DNA of 64,000 bases from Alicyclobacillus fastidiosus (GCF_026651875.1 NZ_CP104067.1:1054001-1118000), one strand, 5' to 3'; positions 45,193 through 54,556 are shown, counted from the first letter of the stretch. Translations and numbers: made by a program. Notes: generated by a model not told the origin, from the letters alone.

Positions 45193-45592
45193 CCCAAACA
45201 GCGTTAGAACTAAACGCATCACCTAACTAAGCAAAAAAATGTAAGCTAGACTTTTTAGCTAGGTAGACCATTTCTTTTTTAATTCACCAGAAATGCTATT
45301 CTGCAAAACGCTCATTTAAGAAAAATCTGTACTTTTGTCCTGAGAAATGTGGGTTCAAGGTCACCCATGCTAACAGCAATAAGAAGAAACCCTTATGTCG
45401 TTAACCTGTCGGTTAGTTCAATAAGGCTTCCCCTAGATTAGCGCCCTTTAGTCAATGGTGCTCCGATCGAATGTAATTTACAAATTATGAACGTAAAACA
45501 GGCGTGCTATAAGGCAAAAGAACGCTGTAACTCGATCGTATAGGTTCTACATTTATGGTAATGATAACCTTGAATTCCAAGGAGGGTGTTAT
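45193..45592. other. leader region of first bd-type oxidase
   Basis: No gene is seen. It contains an 11-bp palindrome TGTAA-T-TTACA (45472-45482), a possible operator, and GGTAATGATAACC (about 45556-45568), a second short dyad, both upstream of the oxidase ATG. It also contains the 23-bp repeat at 45299. Confidence 0.35.
45299..45321 (+). repeat. 23-bp repeat, copy A
   Basis: TTCTGCAAAACGCTCATTTA begins this stretch, which matches 52698-52720 at 21 of 23 bases. A second shared patch (TGGGTTCAAGG-like) follows 30-55 bases later in both. Confidence 0.4.
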
Positions 45593-46960
45593 ATGCCTGA
45601 CCACGTACATCTCGCTAGAGCATTGTTCGGTACTTCGATGGGATTTCATATCATCTACGCCACACTCGGCGTTGGAATTCCATTTATGGTAACGATTGCA
45701 GAAGTTACCTACGCTTTAACCGGGGATTCCGATTACGCTGTGATGGCAAAACGTTGGACACGGGGTTTTACAGTATTGCTAGCAGTGAGCATCACAACTG
45801 GAACTACGGTTGCATTACAGCTAAGTTTGTTATGGCCAAAATTCATGCAGCTCGTGGGTCAGGTAATCGCTTTACCGTTCTTGTTAGAGATTTTCGCGTT
45901 CTTCCTGGAAGCCTTGTTTATGTCAATTTACGTTTACGCAGCCGACCGAATTCCACGCCGCTGGCGCATTGTGAGCGTTTTGTTAGTCGCCATTGGGGCT
46001 GCCTCATCGGCACTGCTGATCACTGATGCGAATGCTTTCATGAATGCCCCACAAGGTTTCCGTATGGTGAACGGTAAAGCGGTTGACATTCACCCTTGGC
46101 AGGCTGTTTTCAATCCTGCACTTCCAACGTCGGATTTCCATGTACTCATGACCGCATACATGAGCGTGGGATTTATCACGGCGGCAGTTGCAGCATACGG
46201 TTTGTTGAAGAAATCTCACACCGACCGGGAGAGACAGCATCAATATAAGTCCCTAATGCTATCTCTTGCGTTAGGCGGGGTGTTTGGAATGATAGCGGCA
46301 ATCAGCGGCGATCGAGCCGCAAAACATCTCGCTGCTTATCAACCAGAAAAACTTGCGGTTGCAGAAGGTTTATTCAATACGCAATCACACGCGCCGCTCG
46401 TTATTGGTGGATGGGTGAGCGGCTCTAGACAAGATGTCATAGGTGGAATCAAGGTCCCTGATTTCCTCAGTTGGTTGGCCACTGACCGTGTTGATGGTGT
46501 GGTGAAAGGCTTAAACGACTTTCCTCGGGATACCTGGCCACCATTGTTTCTACATCTGTTTTTCGATGGCATGGTCGGGATTGGAACAATGCTGATCTTT
46601 TTAGCCATCTTCGCATGGTTAGTTAAGACCATTCGAAGGCGTGAGCAATTTCCATTTCCAAAATGGTTGTTGTGTGCAACGGTAGTTAGCGGTCCGCTTG
46701 CCGTTATAGCCATCGAGTTGGGATGGATTTATGCTTGCATGGGCCGACAACCATGGATTATTTACCATGTAATGAGAACGGCTGATGCTGTTACATCCTC
46801 GCCTTATGTGGGTTGGATGTTTTTCCTCTTTATAATGCTGTATCTCATGCTCGCTATTGGCAGCATTACAGTGTTACGGTCCTATTTTTCTCGCCATCCT
46901 TTGTCGGATGATATTGAGCCAAATACGCCAAAACCAAGAAGGGCGGTATGGTTACCTTGA
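45593..46960 (+). CDS. cytochrome bd-type ubiquinol oxidase subunit I (CioA-like)
   Basis: A 455-residue membrane protein that oxidises quinol and carries the haems. His near the start (ALFGTSMGFHIIY) is a haem ligand, EIFAFFLEALFMSIYVY carries conserved Glu residues of the proton path, and GRQPWIIYHVMRTADAVT is the family signature. There are about nine spans. The Q-loop is short, as in cyanide-insensitive (Cio) enzymes. AAGGAGGG precedes ATG 45593. Its stop overlaps subunit II by 13 bases. It is distinct from the cydA at 57267-58676, so the strain has two bd-type oxidases here. Confidence 0.9.
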   Translation: MPDHVHLARALFGTSMGFHIIYATLGVGIPFMVTIAEVTYALTGDSDYAVMAKRWTRGFTVLLAVSITTGTTVALQLSLLWPKFMQLVGQVIALPFLLEIFAFFLEALFMSIYVYAADRIPRRWRIVSVLLVAIGAASSALLITDANAFMNAPQGFRMVNGKAVDIHPWQAVFNPALPTSDFHVLMTAYMSVGFITAAVAAYGLLKKSHTDRERQHQYKSLMLSLALGGVFGMIAAISGDRAAKHLAAYQPEKLAVAEGLFNTQSHAPLVIGGWVSGSRQDVIGGIKVPDFLSWLATDRVDGVVKGLNDFPRDTWPPLFLHLFFDGMVGIGTMLIFLAIFAWLVKTIRRREQFPFPKWLLCATVVSGPLAVIAIELGWIYACMGRQPWIIYHVMRTADAVTSSPYVGWMFFLFIMLYLMLAIGSITVLRSYFSRHPLSDDIEPNTPKPRRAVWLP

Positions 46961-47982
46961 CTGCAGCGTTATGGGGAATTTTACTATTGTGGTTAATTGT
47001 ATTCATTTACGGTATTGCCGGTTCAGTAGACTTTGGCGCGGGATTTTGGGCAATGGTGTTTTTCAAAGAGCGTCACGCAAGCGCGGCCACCATCGCTAAT
47101 CGATATTTGTCACCGCTCTGGGAAGTTACGAACGTATTTCTTGTGTTGTTCGCAGTGGCGTTGGTTGGTCTGTTTCCCACTGCCGCATTTGTACTTGGAA
47201 ATATTCTCTTGGTTCCGGGTGATTTAATCCTCATCTTATTAACCATAAGGACAGTTTTTATGGTTTTCGCCCATTCGGTTGATCGTTATCAACACACTTT
47301 ACGTATTGTTTCAGGAATTACAGGGCTAGTGATTCCTGCGTTGCTAATGACGGTTTTTCCAATTTCAGAAGGGAATTTCTTACATAGTGTTGATGGACGT
47401 TTAACGCTTTCAGTGCCAGATCTCTTTAGAAACCAAGTCGTGTATGGATATGTCATATTAGGAATTACAAGTGAACTGTTCTTGTCAGCCTTGTTGTTAG
47501 GTGACTATTCCAGAGTTGCCAAGGATGAATCAGCGTATAGAGTTTACCGAAAACATGTACTCTGGCTTGGCCCCGTAAGCATATTGTCTGCCTTCCTGGC
47601 CCTGCTCAGTATAGGTAGGTCTGCTGCGTGGCTTCAAAAAGCAATGCTTTCGCAGTGGCATTGGTTTTTAGCGTCAGGATGCTTCTTTGTAATTGGATAT
47701 GTACTCGTGATTACGTGTGGGTGGGAATTGAAACGTCGATTCAGGTGGGCTGTTGTAAGTATTGTGGCGCAGTACGCATGTGCCATGATGGGATACGGAC
47801 GCGCACACCTTCCATACTTCGTTTATCCGGTTGTGACCATTCAGGACAGCTTCACTAACTCGGAGATGTTTAGGGCGGTAATTATTGTTCTGATTCTGGG
47901 AATTGCTGTTCTATTTCCGGGGTTCATTTGGTTCTGGCGTCTGTTTTTAGAGAACAGGGCATACGCTTCTAAACCAGAGTAA
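46948..47982 (+). CDS. cytochrome bd-type oxidase subunit II (CioB-like)
   Basis: A 344-residue protein with eight or nine spans. AALWGILLLWLIVFIYGIAG and GSVDFGAGFWAMVFFKERHA match the N-terminal core of CydB. The start overlaps the end of subunit I, giving coupled translation. It lacks haem ligands, as usual for this subunit. It is clearly more diverged from the canonical CydB at 56267 than the two subunit I proteins are from each other, suggesting separate ancestry. Confidence 0.85.
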   Translation: MVTLTAALWGILLLWLIVFIYGIAGSVDFGAGFWAMVFFKERHASAATIANRYLSPLWEVTNVFLVLFAVALVGLFPTAAFVLGNILLVPGDLILILLTIRTVFMVFAHSVDRYQHTLRIVSGITGLVIPALLMTVFPISEGNFLHSVDGRLTLSVPDLFRNQVVYGYVILGITSELFLSALLLGDYSRVAKDESAYRVYRKHVLWLGPVSILSAFLALLSIGRSAAWLQKAMLSQWHWFLASGCFFVIGYVLVITCGWELKRRFRWAVVSIVAQYACAMMGYGRAHLPYFVYPVVTIQDSFTNSEMFRAVIIVLILGIAVLFPGFIWFWRLFLENRAYASKPE

Positions 47983-48043
47983 ACATGTTCCTAAACAATA
48001 TCCGTTCCCAATTGTTAGTCCAATCCTCGGAGGGGGCCCTGCG

Positions 48044-48541
48044 TTGTCGTTAAGTAGGTCATCAATCATGTGGGTTTTGGCAATATGTATGGCTTTGTCG
48101 GTCATAGTTATACGATTACAAGCGGCTAAGAAACCAACATCGCCGGGTAAAATCTTGGCTCCATCGATGGCAATGAGCACGGGTTTTATCATGTTTGTTG
48201 ACCCTGTTATGAGAATTCCTTGGCTTTACGGCATTGAAGCTTTAATAGTGGGGGTGACTTTTTCTTATCCATTGATGACTACTTCACAAATGTACATTTC
48301 TGGCCGGGAAATTTATCTGAAGCGATCTAAAGGCTTCATAGTGGTTATGATTGCTCTGCTTGTTGCCCGTACGGCTTTGCATGGCGTGATCGATCACTAC
48401 CTCACGATTGCTCAGACGAGCTCAGTCTTTTTTATTCTAGCGTTTGGGATGTTAATTCCGTGGCGGATTGCGATGTTCCATCAATATCGCAAGATCTCGA
48501 GAAAAATCCCAACATCTATTCTTCGTAAGGCTACAACTTAG
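48044..48541 (+). CDS. CcdC family membrane protein
   Basis: A 165-residue protein with about five spans. KILAPSMAMSTGFIMFVDPV, GVTFSYPLMTTSQMY and IYLKRSKGFIVVMIALLVAR match the CcdC (YneN/DUF1453) family, named for a gene near ccdA in cytochrome c biogenesis, though its role there is not essential. TTG 48044 has GGAGGGGG 7 bases before it. It follows the first bd oxidase and may belong to its operon. Confidence 0.8.
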   Translation: MSLSRSSIMWVLAICMALSVIVIRLQAAKKPTSPGKILAPSMAMSTGFIMFVDPVMRIPWLYGIEALIVGVTFSYPLMTTSQMYISGREIYLKRSKGFIVVMIALLVARTALHGVIDHYLTIAQTSSVFFILAFGMLIPWRIAMFHQYRKISRKIPTSILRKATT

Positions 48542-48608
48542 TTTGGCTTTGAATGAATTTGAACAAAAAACAAGTGGTTGCGTCAAATCCATTAGGGAGT
48601 GTATTGAA

Positions 48609-48932
48609 ATGAGAGAGATTGCCAAGACACCCAAGCCGCCATATTACGCTGTAATCTTCACATCTAACCCGACAGAGAATGACAACGGTTATGAGGACAT
48701 GGCAAGCGAGATGGTGGAGTTGGTCAAAAATCAACCGGGCTTCCTTGGGGCTGAAAGTGTTGAGAACGGACTAGGAATTCTCGTGTCCTACTGGGACTCC
48801 TTTGAGGCAATCCGAAATTGGAAGAGTGATTCTCGTCATCAAGTGGCACAGACAAGAGGCAAGACGGAATGGTATAAAGCATGCAAAACACGAATTTGTA
48901 AAGTTGAACATGATTATGACTTTACGAATTAG
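48609..48932 (+). CDS. antibiotic-biosynthesis-monooxygenase-like (ABM) protein
   Basis: A 107-residue ferredoxin-like protein. VIFTSNPTENDNGYEDMASE, LVKNQPGFLGAESVENGLGI and VSYWDSFEAIRNWKSDSRHQ follow the ABM fold of small haem-degrading or quinone-monooxygenase-type proteins (YqjZ-like). Catalytic residues are not certain. ATG 48609 is behind AGGGAG; the frame is open to 48468 but overlaps CcdC there. It probably shares a transcript with the oxidase and CcdC. Confidence 0.75.
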   Translation: MREIAKTPKPPYYAVIFTSNPTENDNGYEDMASEMVELVKNQPGFLGAESVENGLGILVSYWDSFEAIRNWKSDSRHQVAQTRGKTEWYKACKTRICKVEHDYDFTN

Positions 48933-49002
48933 TTCCCGAATCTAGAAGGCACGTGTGAATATAATGAAAAAAACAAGGGAAAACGTATTAAGTAATCACA
49001 TC

Positions 49003-49308
49003 AGGGAGGTACTTTTTGATGGCTGCCCTTTGGGCTTAGTGAACGCCACTTACAAAAATGGAACGCCTCTGGTAAAAGGTAAAAACATTACTGCCTTCAC
49101 TGATGACGAAGAAGGCGAAGTCAAATTGGACCAACATATGCCTTTTTTGCTTGAAACCACACTTCGAACAAAGGGTGGACTCTTCTCATCTCGTAGCAAT
49201 TGGACAGACTACTCAGTTCGAGATGGAAATCTAGTCACCGGGCAGAATCCACAGTCCAGTAAAAGTACAGCTGAAAAAGTAGTGGATGCCATCGAAAATC
49301 AAACTTAA
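49003..49308 (+). pseudogene. partial copy of the DJ-1/PfpI gene
   Basis: From about 49025 the sequence parallels 41435-41719: GLVNATYKNGTPLVKGKNIT, KLDQHMPFLLETTLR and GQNPQSSKSTAEKVVDAI. The ribosome site and ATG (AGGGAGGT, 49019) resemble those of the full gene, but that ATG is out of frame and ends after six codons. About 390 bases with the active-site cysteine are deleted. The duplicated segment continues past the stop through the terminator to about 49450. Confidence 0.8.
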
Positions 49309-49334
49309 ATTTATGCCCTGGATAGAACTATACC

Positions 49335-49376
49335 AATAGCACCGTTCAAAACCATCCAGTTTTGAACGGTGCTATT
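49335..49376 (+). terminator. terminator after partial DJ-1 copy
   Basis: AATAGCACCGTTCAAAAC pairs with GTTTTGAACGGTGCTATT over an 18-bp stem interrupted by a CATCCA-type loop. It duplicates the hairpin at 41746 and pairs better than that copy. Confidence 0.75.
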
Positions 49377-49572
49377 ATATTTCTCATCTTTGGCTCAGAG
49401 ACCTGTATCAGATCAGAGCAGTGGTGTGCAGTCAATGTCTACAACGCATGCACTTTTGAACAACTGCTCAGATTATATTGCTCTTATTTCATCATGAATT
49501 ACCTCGCACGAATAGGTTTATCTAGGTAATCCTTACATCTGTAGAGTAGAGGACGTGTCCCAGTCCCTCCGG

Positions 49573-49643
49573 GTAGAGAGGCCACCCATCTGGTGGCCCG
49601 AACCCCCACAGAACCCGGCGTGCGGGTTTCCCGCACCGGGCTC
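49573..49643 (-). ncRNA. group II intron domains V and VI
   Basis: On the minus strand GAGCCCGGTGCGGG-AAAC-CCGCACGCCGGGTTCT (49610-49643) folds as the 34-base domain V hairpin with a GAAA-type tetraloop and bulge. The next bases (GGGGGTTCGGGCCACCAGAT, then GGTGGCC) form domain VI. They lie just after the reverse-transcriptase frame, as at the 3' end of bacterial group II introns. The 5' half of the intron is missing. Confidence 0.8.
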
Positions 49644-49656
49644 TTCAGAATTGGTT

Positions 49657-50358
49657 TTACAGCATCGCGTATACTTTCATTCGGTAATATGGAATGAAGA
49701 GTTTCGGCCGCGCTAGAGGAAACAATGTCTTCAGTTCTTGGAAATCCTTCCAGGTCACATAGCTTTTCCGGCTACGGCTGCTGAGCATGCGTCGCCAGTA
49801 AAAGTCTGTTGCCTGATACACCTTGATGAGCCACCTCATGTTTCCAGCCATGCCGTAATAGGCATAGTGCCCTTGAAGCATCTGGTTGATTTGGCGGACT
49901 TGTTCTTCAATTGACCGGTGTCGGATTTTCCGCATCGTTTCCTGCACTTTACCTATACTGCGCTTGAGTCGTTGCTTCTCCGTTTTCCGCCCAACCATGA
50001 AGTTCCCCTTGCGGTTTCGAGTACAGTAGTGTGTGAAACCGAGAAAGTATAGTGTTTCCGGTTTCTTTCTACCCCTGGCTTTTGCGTGGTTACTCGCGAA
50101 CCGACCAAATTCAATCAGTCTAGTCTTACTTGGCTCTAGCTCTAGCTTGAACTTGTTCAGCCGTTTCCGGAGCACCTCTTGGAACCGTATCGCATCACTT
50201 CGATACTGGAAGCACACGATGAAATCATCTATGTAGCGGATGAGGTGTGCCTCTCCTCTGAGTCGAGGCTTTATAGCCTTCTCAAACCAGAGGTCAAGCA
50301 CGTAGTGAAGGTACAGATTGCTCAACAAAACACTGATTGAACCGCCCTGGAGAACTCC
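49657..50358 (-). pseudogene. group II intron reverse transcriptase/maturase, 5'-truncated
   Basis: The minus-strand frame begins abruptly at about 50358 with GVLQGGSISVLLSNLYLHYV (palm motif), then HLIRYIDDFIVCF with the catalytic YxDD. Thumb/maturase sequence follows (ETLYFLGFTHYCTRNRKGNF, IEEQVRQINQMLQGHYAYYG) and the frame ends at 49657. The first half of the protein and the intron's ribozyme domains I-III are lost where the IS1182-like sequence begins. Confidence 0.85.
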
Positions 50359-50432
50359 AAAAAAGTATCACCAACTTATTCTATAAATGTAATACAATAG
50401 TTTTATAGACGGTTGGAGTGAGGGATGCAGGG

Positions 50433-50766
50433 ATGCTGCGAAACGATACTTCAAAGCAAATCAGTGCTTTTGACCAATATTTCTTCGACAAAGCTGTCCC
50501 ATAAGATCACTTGTTACGGAGAATTGCAAACACGATAGATTTTTCTTTTATCCGAGACCTGCTCAGTGATCGATATTCGGAACACAAAGGCCGTCCTGCG
50601 GAAGAACCAGAGGTTATGTTTAAGATTTGTCTTTTGGAGTATCTCTACAATCATTCCGACGTTCAAGTGATCGAACACATTCGTGTGAACCTCGCTTATC
50701 GTTGGTTTCTCGGGTTCAACATAGATGACGATCTACCTGACGATTCCACCATCAGCTACGTCCGTG
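50433..50766 (+). pseudogene. IS1182-like transposase N-terminus, stop and truncation
   Basis: ATG 50433 reads MLRNDTSKQISAFDQYFFDK then AVP*, and after the in-frame stop TAA continues DHLLRRIANTIDFSFIRDLL, EHKGRPAEEPEVMFKICLLE and VNLAYRWFLGFNIDDDLPDD. This is the N-terminal region (DUF772-type) of IS1182-family transposases. The frame is cut at 50766 by the IS6 element. Two lesions make it dead. Confidence 0.85.
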
Positions 50767-51591
50767 GGTTCTGGTGCAAAAACACCAGGCATGCTAGTAT
50801 TGTCCGGATAAATTTTAGGGATGAGGCTGACATGCTATGAATACGTTCAAATGGAAGCACTTCGAAACTCATATTATCCTAATGGCGGTTCGGTGGTATT
50901 TGCGATACAGCTTAAGTTACCGGGACATCGTCGAACTGCTAAAAGAAAGAGGAGTTCAGGTTTCTCATACCACAATCATGCGATGGGTCCATCAGTTCGG
51001 TCCAGAGTTGGACAAGCGTATTCGACGTTATTTGAAGCCGACCACCGATTCCTACAGAGTTGACGAAACCTATATTAAAGTGAAGGGAAAATGGACTTAT
51101 CTATATAGAGCAGTGGACTCTAAAGGGAAAACTGTTGACTTCATGCTGTCTTCAAGTCGAGATGTTAAAGCTGCAAAGCGATTCTTTAGAAAAGCACTGT
51201 CTTCGCCGCATAATCAAACGCCGCGAGTCATCACCGTAGATAAAAACCCAGCTTACCCTCCGGCACTACAGCAATTAAAAGACGAAACGGAGATACCGCA
51301 AGAAACCTCAATCCGGCAGACGAAATATCTGAATAACATGGTTGAACAAGACCATCGATTCATCAAGAAAATCACGAATCCGATGCTGGGATTCAAATCG
51401 TTTCAAACTGCTGAAAGCAGACTTAAGGGAATTGAGGCCATGCACATACTGAGGAAAGGACAGGTTGAGATACAGCACTCGCCCGTTTCTTCCATCGTGG
51501 CGTTCATGGACCACCTGTTTGATCTATCTGCATAACCGGAAATATGAGAAATGGCTCAATCTCTTTTGCTCGTAATCTTTGCACCAGAACC
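50767..51591 (+). mobile_element. intact IS6-family insertion sequence (825 bp)
   Basis: The element is bounded by GGTTCTGGTGCAAAAACACC on the left and CTTTGCACCAGAACC on the right, with inverted repeats of 14 bases, and encodes one intact transposase. Flanking octamers CGTCCGTG and GAATTTTC are not duplicates. It cuts the IS1182-like gene on its left side. IS6 elements move by forming cointegrates. Confidence 0.9.
50837..51535 (+). CDS. IS6-family transposase
   Basis: A 232-residue DDE transposase. The N-terminal helix-turn-helix is SYRDIVELLKERGVQVSHTT. Catalytic residues are in DSYRVDETYIKVKGKW (D), VITVDKNPAYPPAL (D) and NNMVEQDHRFIKK (E), with the normal spacing, and RRYLKPTTDSYRVDETY is the family block. 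The frame is intact and likely functional, so it could act on all DNA carrying the shared 14-bp ends. Confidence 0.95.
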   Translation: MNTFKWKHFETHIILMAVRWYLRYSLSYRDIVELLKERGVQVSHTTIMRWVHQFGPELDKRIRRYLKPTTDSYRVDETYIKVKGKWTYLYRAVDSKGKTVDFMLSSSRDVKAAKRFFRKALSSPHNQTPRVITVDKNPAYPPALQQLKDETEIPQETSIRQTKYLNNMVEQDHRFIKKITNPMLGFKSFQTAESRLKGIEAMHILRKGQVEIQHSPVSSIVAFMDHLFDLSA

Positions 51592-51841
51592 GAATTTTCC
51601 GTTCTGTGATTGTCTACTACGCATGATGGACAAATCTAATAGTCGTCATACATTCTCGCGTGACCAATGCCATCATGTCAGATCGGTCCAAGTTATGGAC
51701 AATTTATTAACAGTGCTTGATAGGGATACGAACTGTAACTTTAAGACATGTTTCATTGTCGAACGGAGTTATAATGACACGGGGGAACTCCATATGGACT
51801 TAACGGAATATTGTCGGTTCCGATGGTCAATCATAAGTTAA
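51592..51841 (+). other. possible gene fragment downstream of IS6
   Basis: A frame ending at 51841 reads from an ATG at about 51624 (MMDKSNSRHTFSRDQCHHVR, then FIVERSYNDTGELHMDLTEY). There is no ribosome site and no recognised family. The sequence might be the tail of a gene cut by the IS6 insertion, or chance. Confidence 0.2.
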
Positions 51842-51917
51842 ATTTTTACTGATATCGCTCCCTACGCTCATACTAAGCTTAACGTATCGATATCAGTAAT
51901 TAGGAAGGTTGTTGGAT

Positions 51918-52358
51918 ATGATATTTTGGCTGGTTGTCGTACTATTAGTACTCCATCTTATCCTCGCGTTTTTCATGTCGCCCCCAACGGCGTGGGCGGA
52001 TAGATTCTTTAACATGTTTGCAACACACCCAAGGTTGAAGGATGAGAACATCTCAGAAATTACAGTGCACGATGTTGCATTGCGTGGAGAACGTAAAGCT
52101 GAGTTTGTTGAGGCATTTAACAATGCAAATTTTTTATATGATGGTGGAGTAATCAAAGATCTTTCTGAGAATCCAATTAGGGTGCGTTTTACACAAGGGA
52201 GAACGTCCTTTGCTTTTGAAATGTACCTATATGGAGAACAAATGATTGAGATTGTGAGAATAAAAAATAAGAAATATTTACCCTATCGTGTGAGGTCAGC
52301 GTCCTTGGAAAATTTCTTGATGTCTCTTAGCACGATACAAACAAGTAGCGCGAATTAA
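51918..52358 (+). CDS. YfmQ-like protein, one membrane span
   Basis: A 146-residue protein with an N-terminal span (IFWLVVVLLVLHLILAFFM) and a soluble part. SPPTAWADRFFNMFATHPRL and KAEFVEAFNNANFLYDGGVI resemble B. subtilis YfmQ, a protein of unknown role; I recall this by pattern and length, not by search. ATG 51918 has TAGGAAGG 10 bases upstream; two TTG codons lie just before it. It stands alone between mobile-element debris. Confidence 0.6.
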   Translation: MIFWLVVVLLVLHLILAFFMSPPTAWADRFFNMFATHPRLKDENISEITVHDVALRGERKAEFVEAFNNANFLYDGGVIKDLSENPIRVRFTQGRTSFAFEMYLYGEQMIEIVRIKNKKYLPYRVRSASLENFLMSLSTIQTSSAN

Positions 52359-52807
52359 ATAAACGATTTCACAGGGACGCAGACGAGTTTTACGGGATCG
52401 TCACCCCAACTAGCTTCAAACATGCTTATACAAGTAGGGGGGACAGTTTAGCGCATGGGTTCATACTGACCCACGGGTGCGTACGTCCCACCCAGACTAC
52501 TGGTGTATCAAACACCGCATATAAAGAGAGGTCAACCAGAAATAATGAATGAACTGGCTGACCTCAAAATACGATTGGTGCTTTAGTTTAAAAAGGGCAC
52601 CACAACAATATGCATCAATATCCAAACCAAGGTATATACATCAGCTACGTTTTTATTCCATGGAGACATTCTTAGAGTAGGGAAATCAGTTTTTGCGTTC
52701 TGCAAAACACTCAGTTAAGAGTAGCGATACATTCTTCATCCGGTGCACGCGAACTCGTATGGCAACCACGTTAACATGGGTTCAAAGGACCGCTACACTC
52801 TCTTGTA
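52359..52807. other. gap between YfmQ-like gene and cydC
   Basis: No supported gene. It contains the second copy of a 23-bp repeat (52698) and the convergent ends of the two transcription units. A TGGGTTC...GACCCAC-type dyad at about 52458-52480 may be a terminator, but it has no T-run. Confidence 0.4.
52698..52720 (+). repeat. 23-bp repeat, copy B
   Basis: TTCTGCAAAACACTCAGTTA begins this stretch; it matches 45299-45321 at 21 of 23 bases. Both copies lie beside a bd-type oxidase gene group, one before subunit I of the first and one after cydC. Confidence 0.4.
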
Positions 52808-54544
52808 TCAGTTTGAACGCTGGTTTCCTGAAGTCCGAGCATATTGTCGATAACCTTTTTCATACCATCCACCTTGCTGCACCAGGTCTGCGTGAACCCC
52901 GCGTTCCACGACGCATCCCTGCTTCAAGACGATTATTTCATCCATTTGATCCATAACCGCGTAGCGATGGGTGACCAAAATGATGGTTCGTCCACGCGCG
53001 CTCTCAAACAATCCGCTGTAAAACTCCCGTTCGGTTTCCAAATCCAGATGACCCGTCGGTTCATCCATCAAGAGAAACTGTGCGTCGAGGAGCAATACAC
53101 GGGCCAGTGCCAAGCGTTGCCGCTCACCACCAGAAAGTTGGCTGCCTCGTTCACCGAGCACCGTGTCGTAACCTTCGGGCATGTTCTCAATCCGCTGATG
53201 AATCCGGGCTAGTTTGGCAGCTTCAATAATTATTCCAAGTGGTGCATTCGGACGGCCTAACGCGATGTTGTCACGAATACGACCGCGAAACAGATGCGTT
53301 TGCTGTGACACGACTGCAAATGTGGACCGCAGCGTAGCGGTGTTCAAAGACGCCAGTTCCGTGCCGTCCAACTGAATCGATCCCTCGGTGTAGGGAAAGA
53401 GCCCGGTGAGAATGTTCAGTAACGTTGTTTTTCCGGAGCCACTTTGTCCAACGATCGCAATTTTTTTGCCTGGATGCGCTTCAAACGAAACATTGCTGAG
53501 AACGGGCGAAACTCCGTCAGCGTAACGAAACGAGAGTTCCCTCACAGTCAAAATGCCGCTTTGAGGTTCCGGTTCTCCCGGAATGAACGGTGTCACAGGA
53601 AACGACTCCAGCGCCCGAAGTCGATCAACTCCTGCCAAACTGACACCCGTCTGTTCAAAGGCTGAAAAACTGGGCGCCACTGCCTCAAACGCGGCCAACA
53701 CAAACAATGCAACCATGGCGACGTCAACGCCTTGCACATGACCTGACCCGACGCTTAGTTCCCATAGAACGGCACAGATAGTCAGTCCCTGGACTAAGAG
53801 GAACGCCGACTGAGCAATACGCTGAGATCCAACAGATCGAATATCAGTTTCGCGCAGAGTGTGCCCCAGGTGAACCAACCGATTAAAAAAAGCGGACTCC
53901 TGACCAAACGCCTTAATGTCTCTCCAGCCGCGAACCGAGTCTGTCAATATCTCGGCAACCTTTGCCCGGTCCGCTTGCGCGCGTCGCCCCAGCGTCTGCC
54001 GATAGCGAATCAATGTGATTGGCACCAGCAAACCAGCCACCAAAAGTCCAATCATGGTCGTCACGGCGATGCTTACACCAAACGTACCGAGCACGGTGAA
54101 AGTGAGGGCAGCGGCGAAAACAGCAACGAGCGAGGGGGCGATCGCACGAATATAAAGGAACTGAACCGAATCTACGTCGTGCAGCGCCGAAGACAGAATG
54201 TCACCGAAGGTACGTCCGGAAACCTGAAATGGAATCCGTCTCTCGAGCGTTTCAAACAGCCATTCGCGAATTCTAACCAAGGACCGAAGTGCGAAGTCAT
54301 GCGACACCAATCGCTCTGTATAACGAAAGGCTGCTCGCGATAAGCCGAAAAATCGGACCGCCACGAGTGGAACGTAAACCATCAAGATAGTCGAGGGATG
54401 CAAAGCCGTGCGGCTGATGAGCAATCCGCTGATACCAAGCAGGCCGAAATTGGCGCCGAAGGCAAAAAATCCAAGCGCGATTGCGAGTAGGATGCGCCAT
54501 CGAAAAGGGGCAACCCACTTCAATATCCAGCTCCATTTTTGCAT
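52808..54544 (-). CDS. cydC: thiol reductant ABC exporter subunit CydC
   Basis: A 578-residue half-ABC transporter. Six spans fill the first 300 residues (RILLAIALGFFAFGANFGLL...). The ATPase domain has Walker A GQSGSGKTTLLNIL, Q-loop AVVSQQTHLFRG, signature QLSGGERQRLALARVLL, Walker B FLLMDEPTGHLD and the His switch THRYAVMD. With CydD it exports glutathione/cysteine-type reductant needed for bd oxidase assembly. It starts 12 bases after cydD, behind GAGGAAG, and is last in cydABDC. Confidence 0.93.
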   Translation of the reverse strand: MQKWSWILKWVAPFRWRILLAIALGFFAFGANFGLLGISGLLISRTALHPSTILMVYVPLVAVRFFGLSRAAFRYTERLVSHDFALRSLVRIREWLFETLERRIPFQVSGRTFGDILSSALHDVDSVQFLYIRAIAPSLVAVFAAALTFTVLGTFGVSIAVTTMIGLLVAGLLVPITLIRYRQTLGRRAQADRAKVAEILTDSVRGWRDIKAFGQESAFFNRLVHLGHTLRETDIRSVGSQRIAQSAFLLVQGLTICAVLWELSVGSGHVQGVDVAMVALFVLAAFEAVAPSFSAFEQTGVSLAGVDRLRALESFPVTPFIPGEPEPQSGILTVRELSFRYADGVSPVLSNVSFEAHPGKKIAIVGQSGSGKTTLLNILTGLFPYTEGSIQLDGTELASLNTATLRSTFAVVSQQTHLFRGRIRDNIALGRPNAPLGIIIEAAKLARIHQRIENMPEGYDTVLGERGSQLSGGERQRLALARVLLLDAQFLLMDEPTGHLDLETEREFYSGLFESARGRTIILVTHRYAVMDQMDEIIVLKQGCVVERGVHADLVQQGGWYEKGYRQYARTSGNQRSN

Positions 54545-54556
54545 TGGTCTTCCTCC

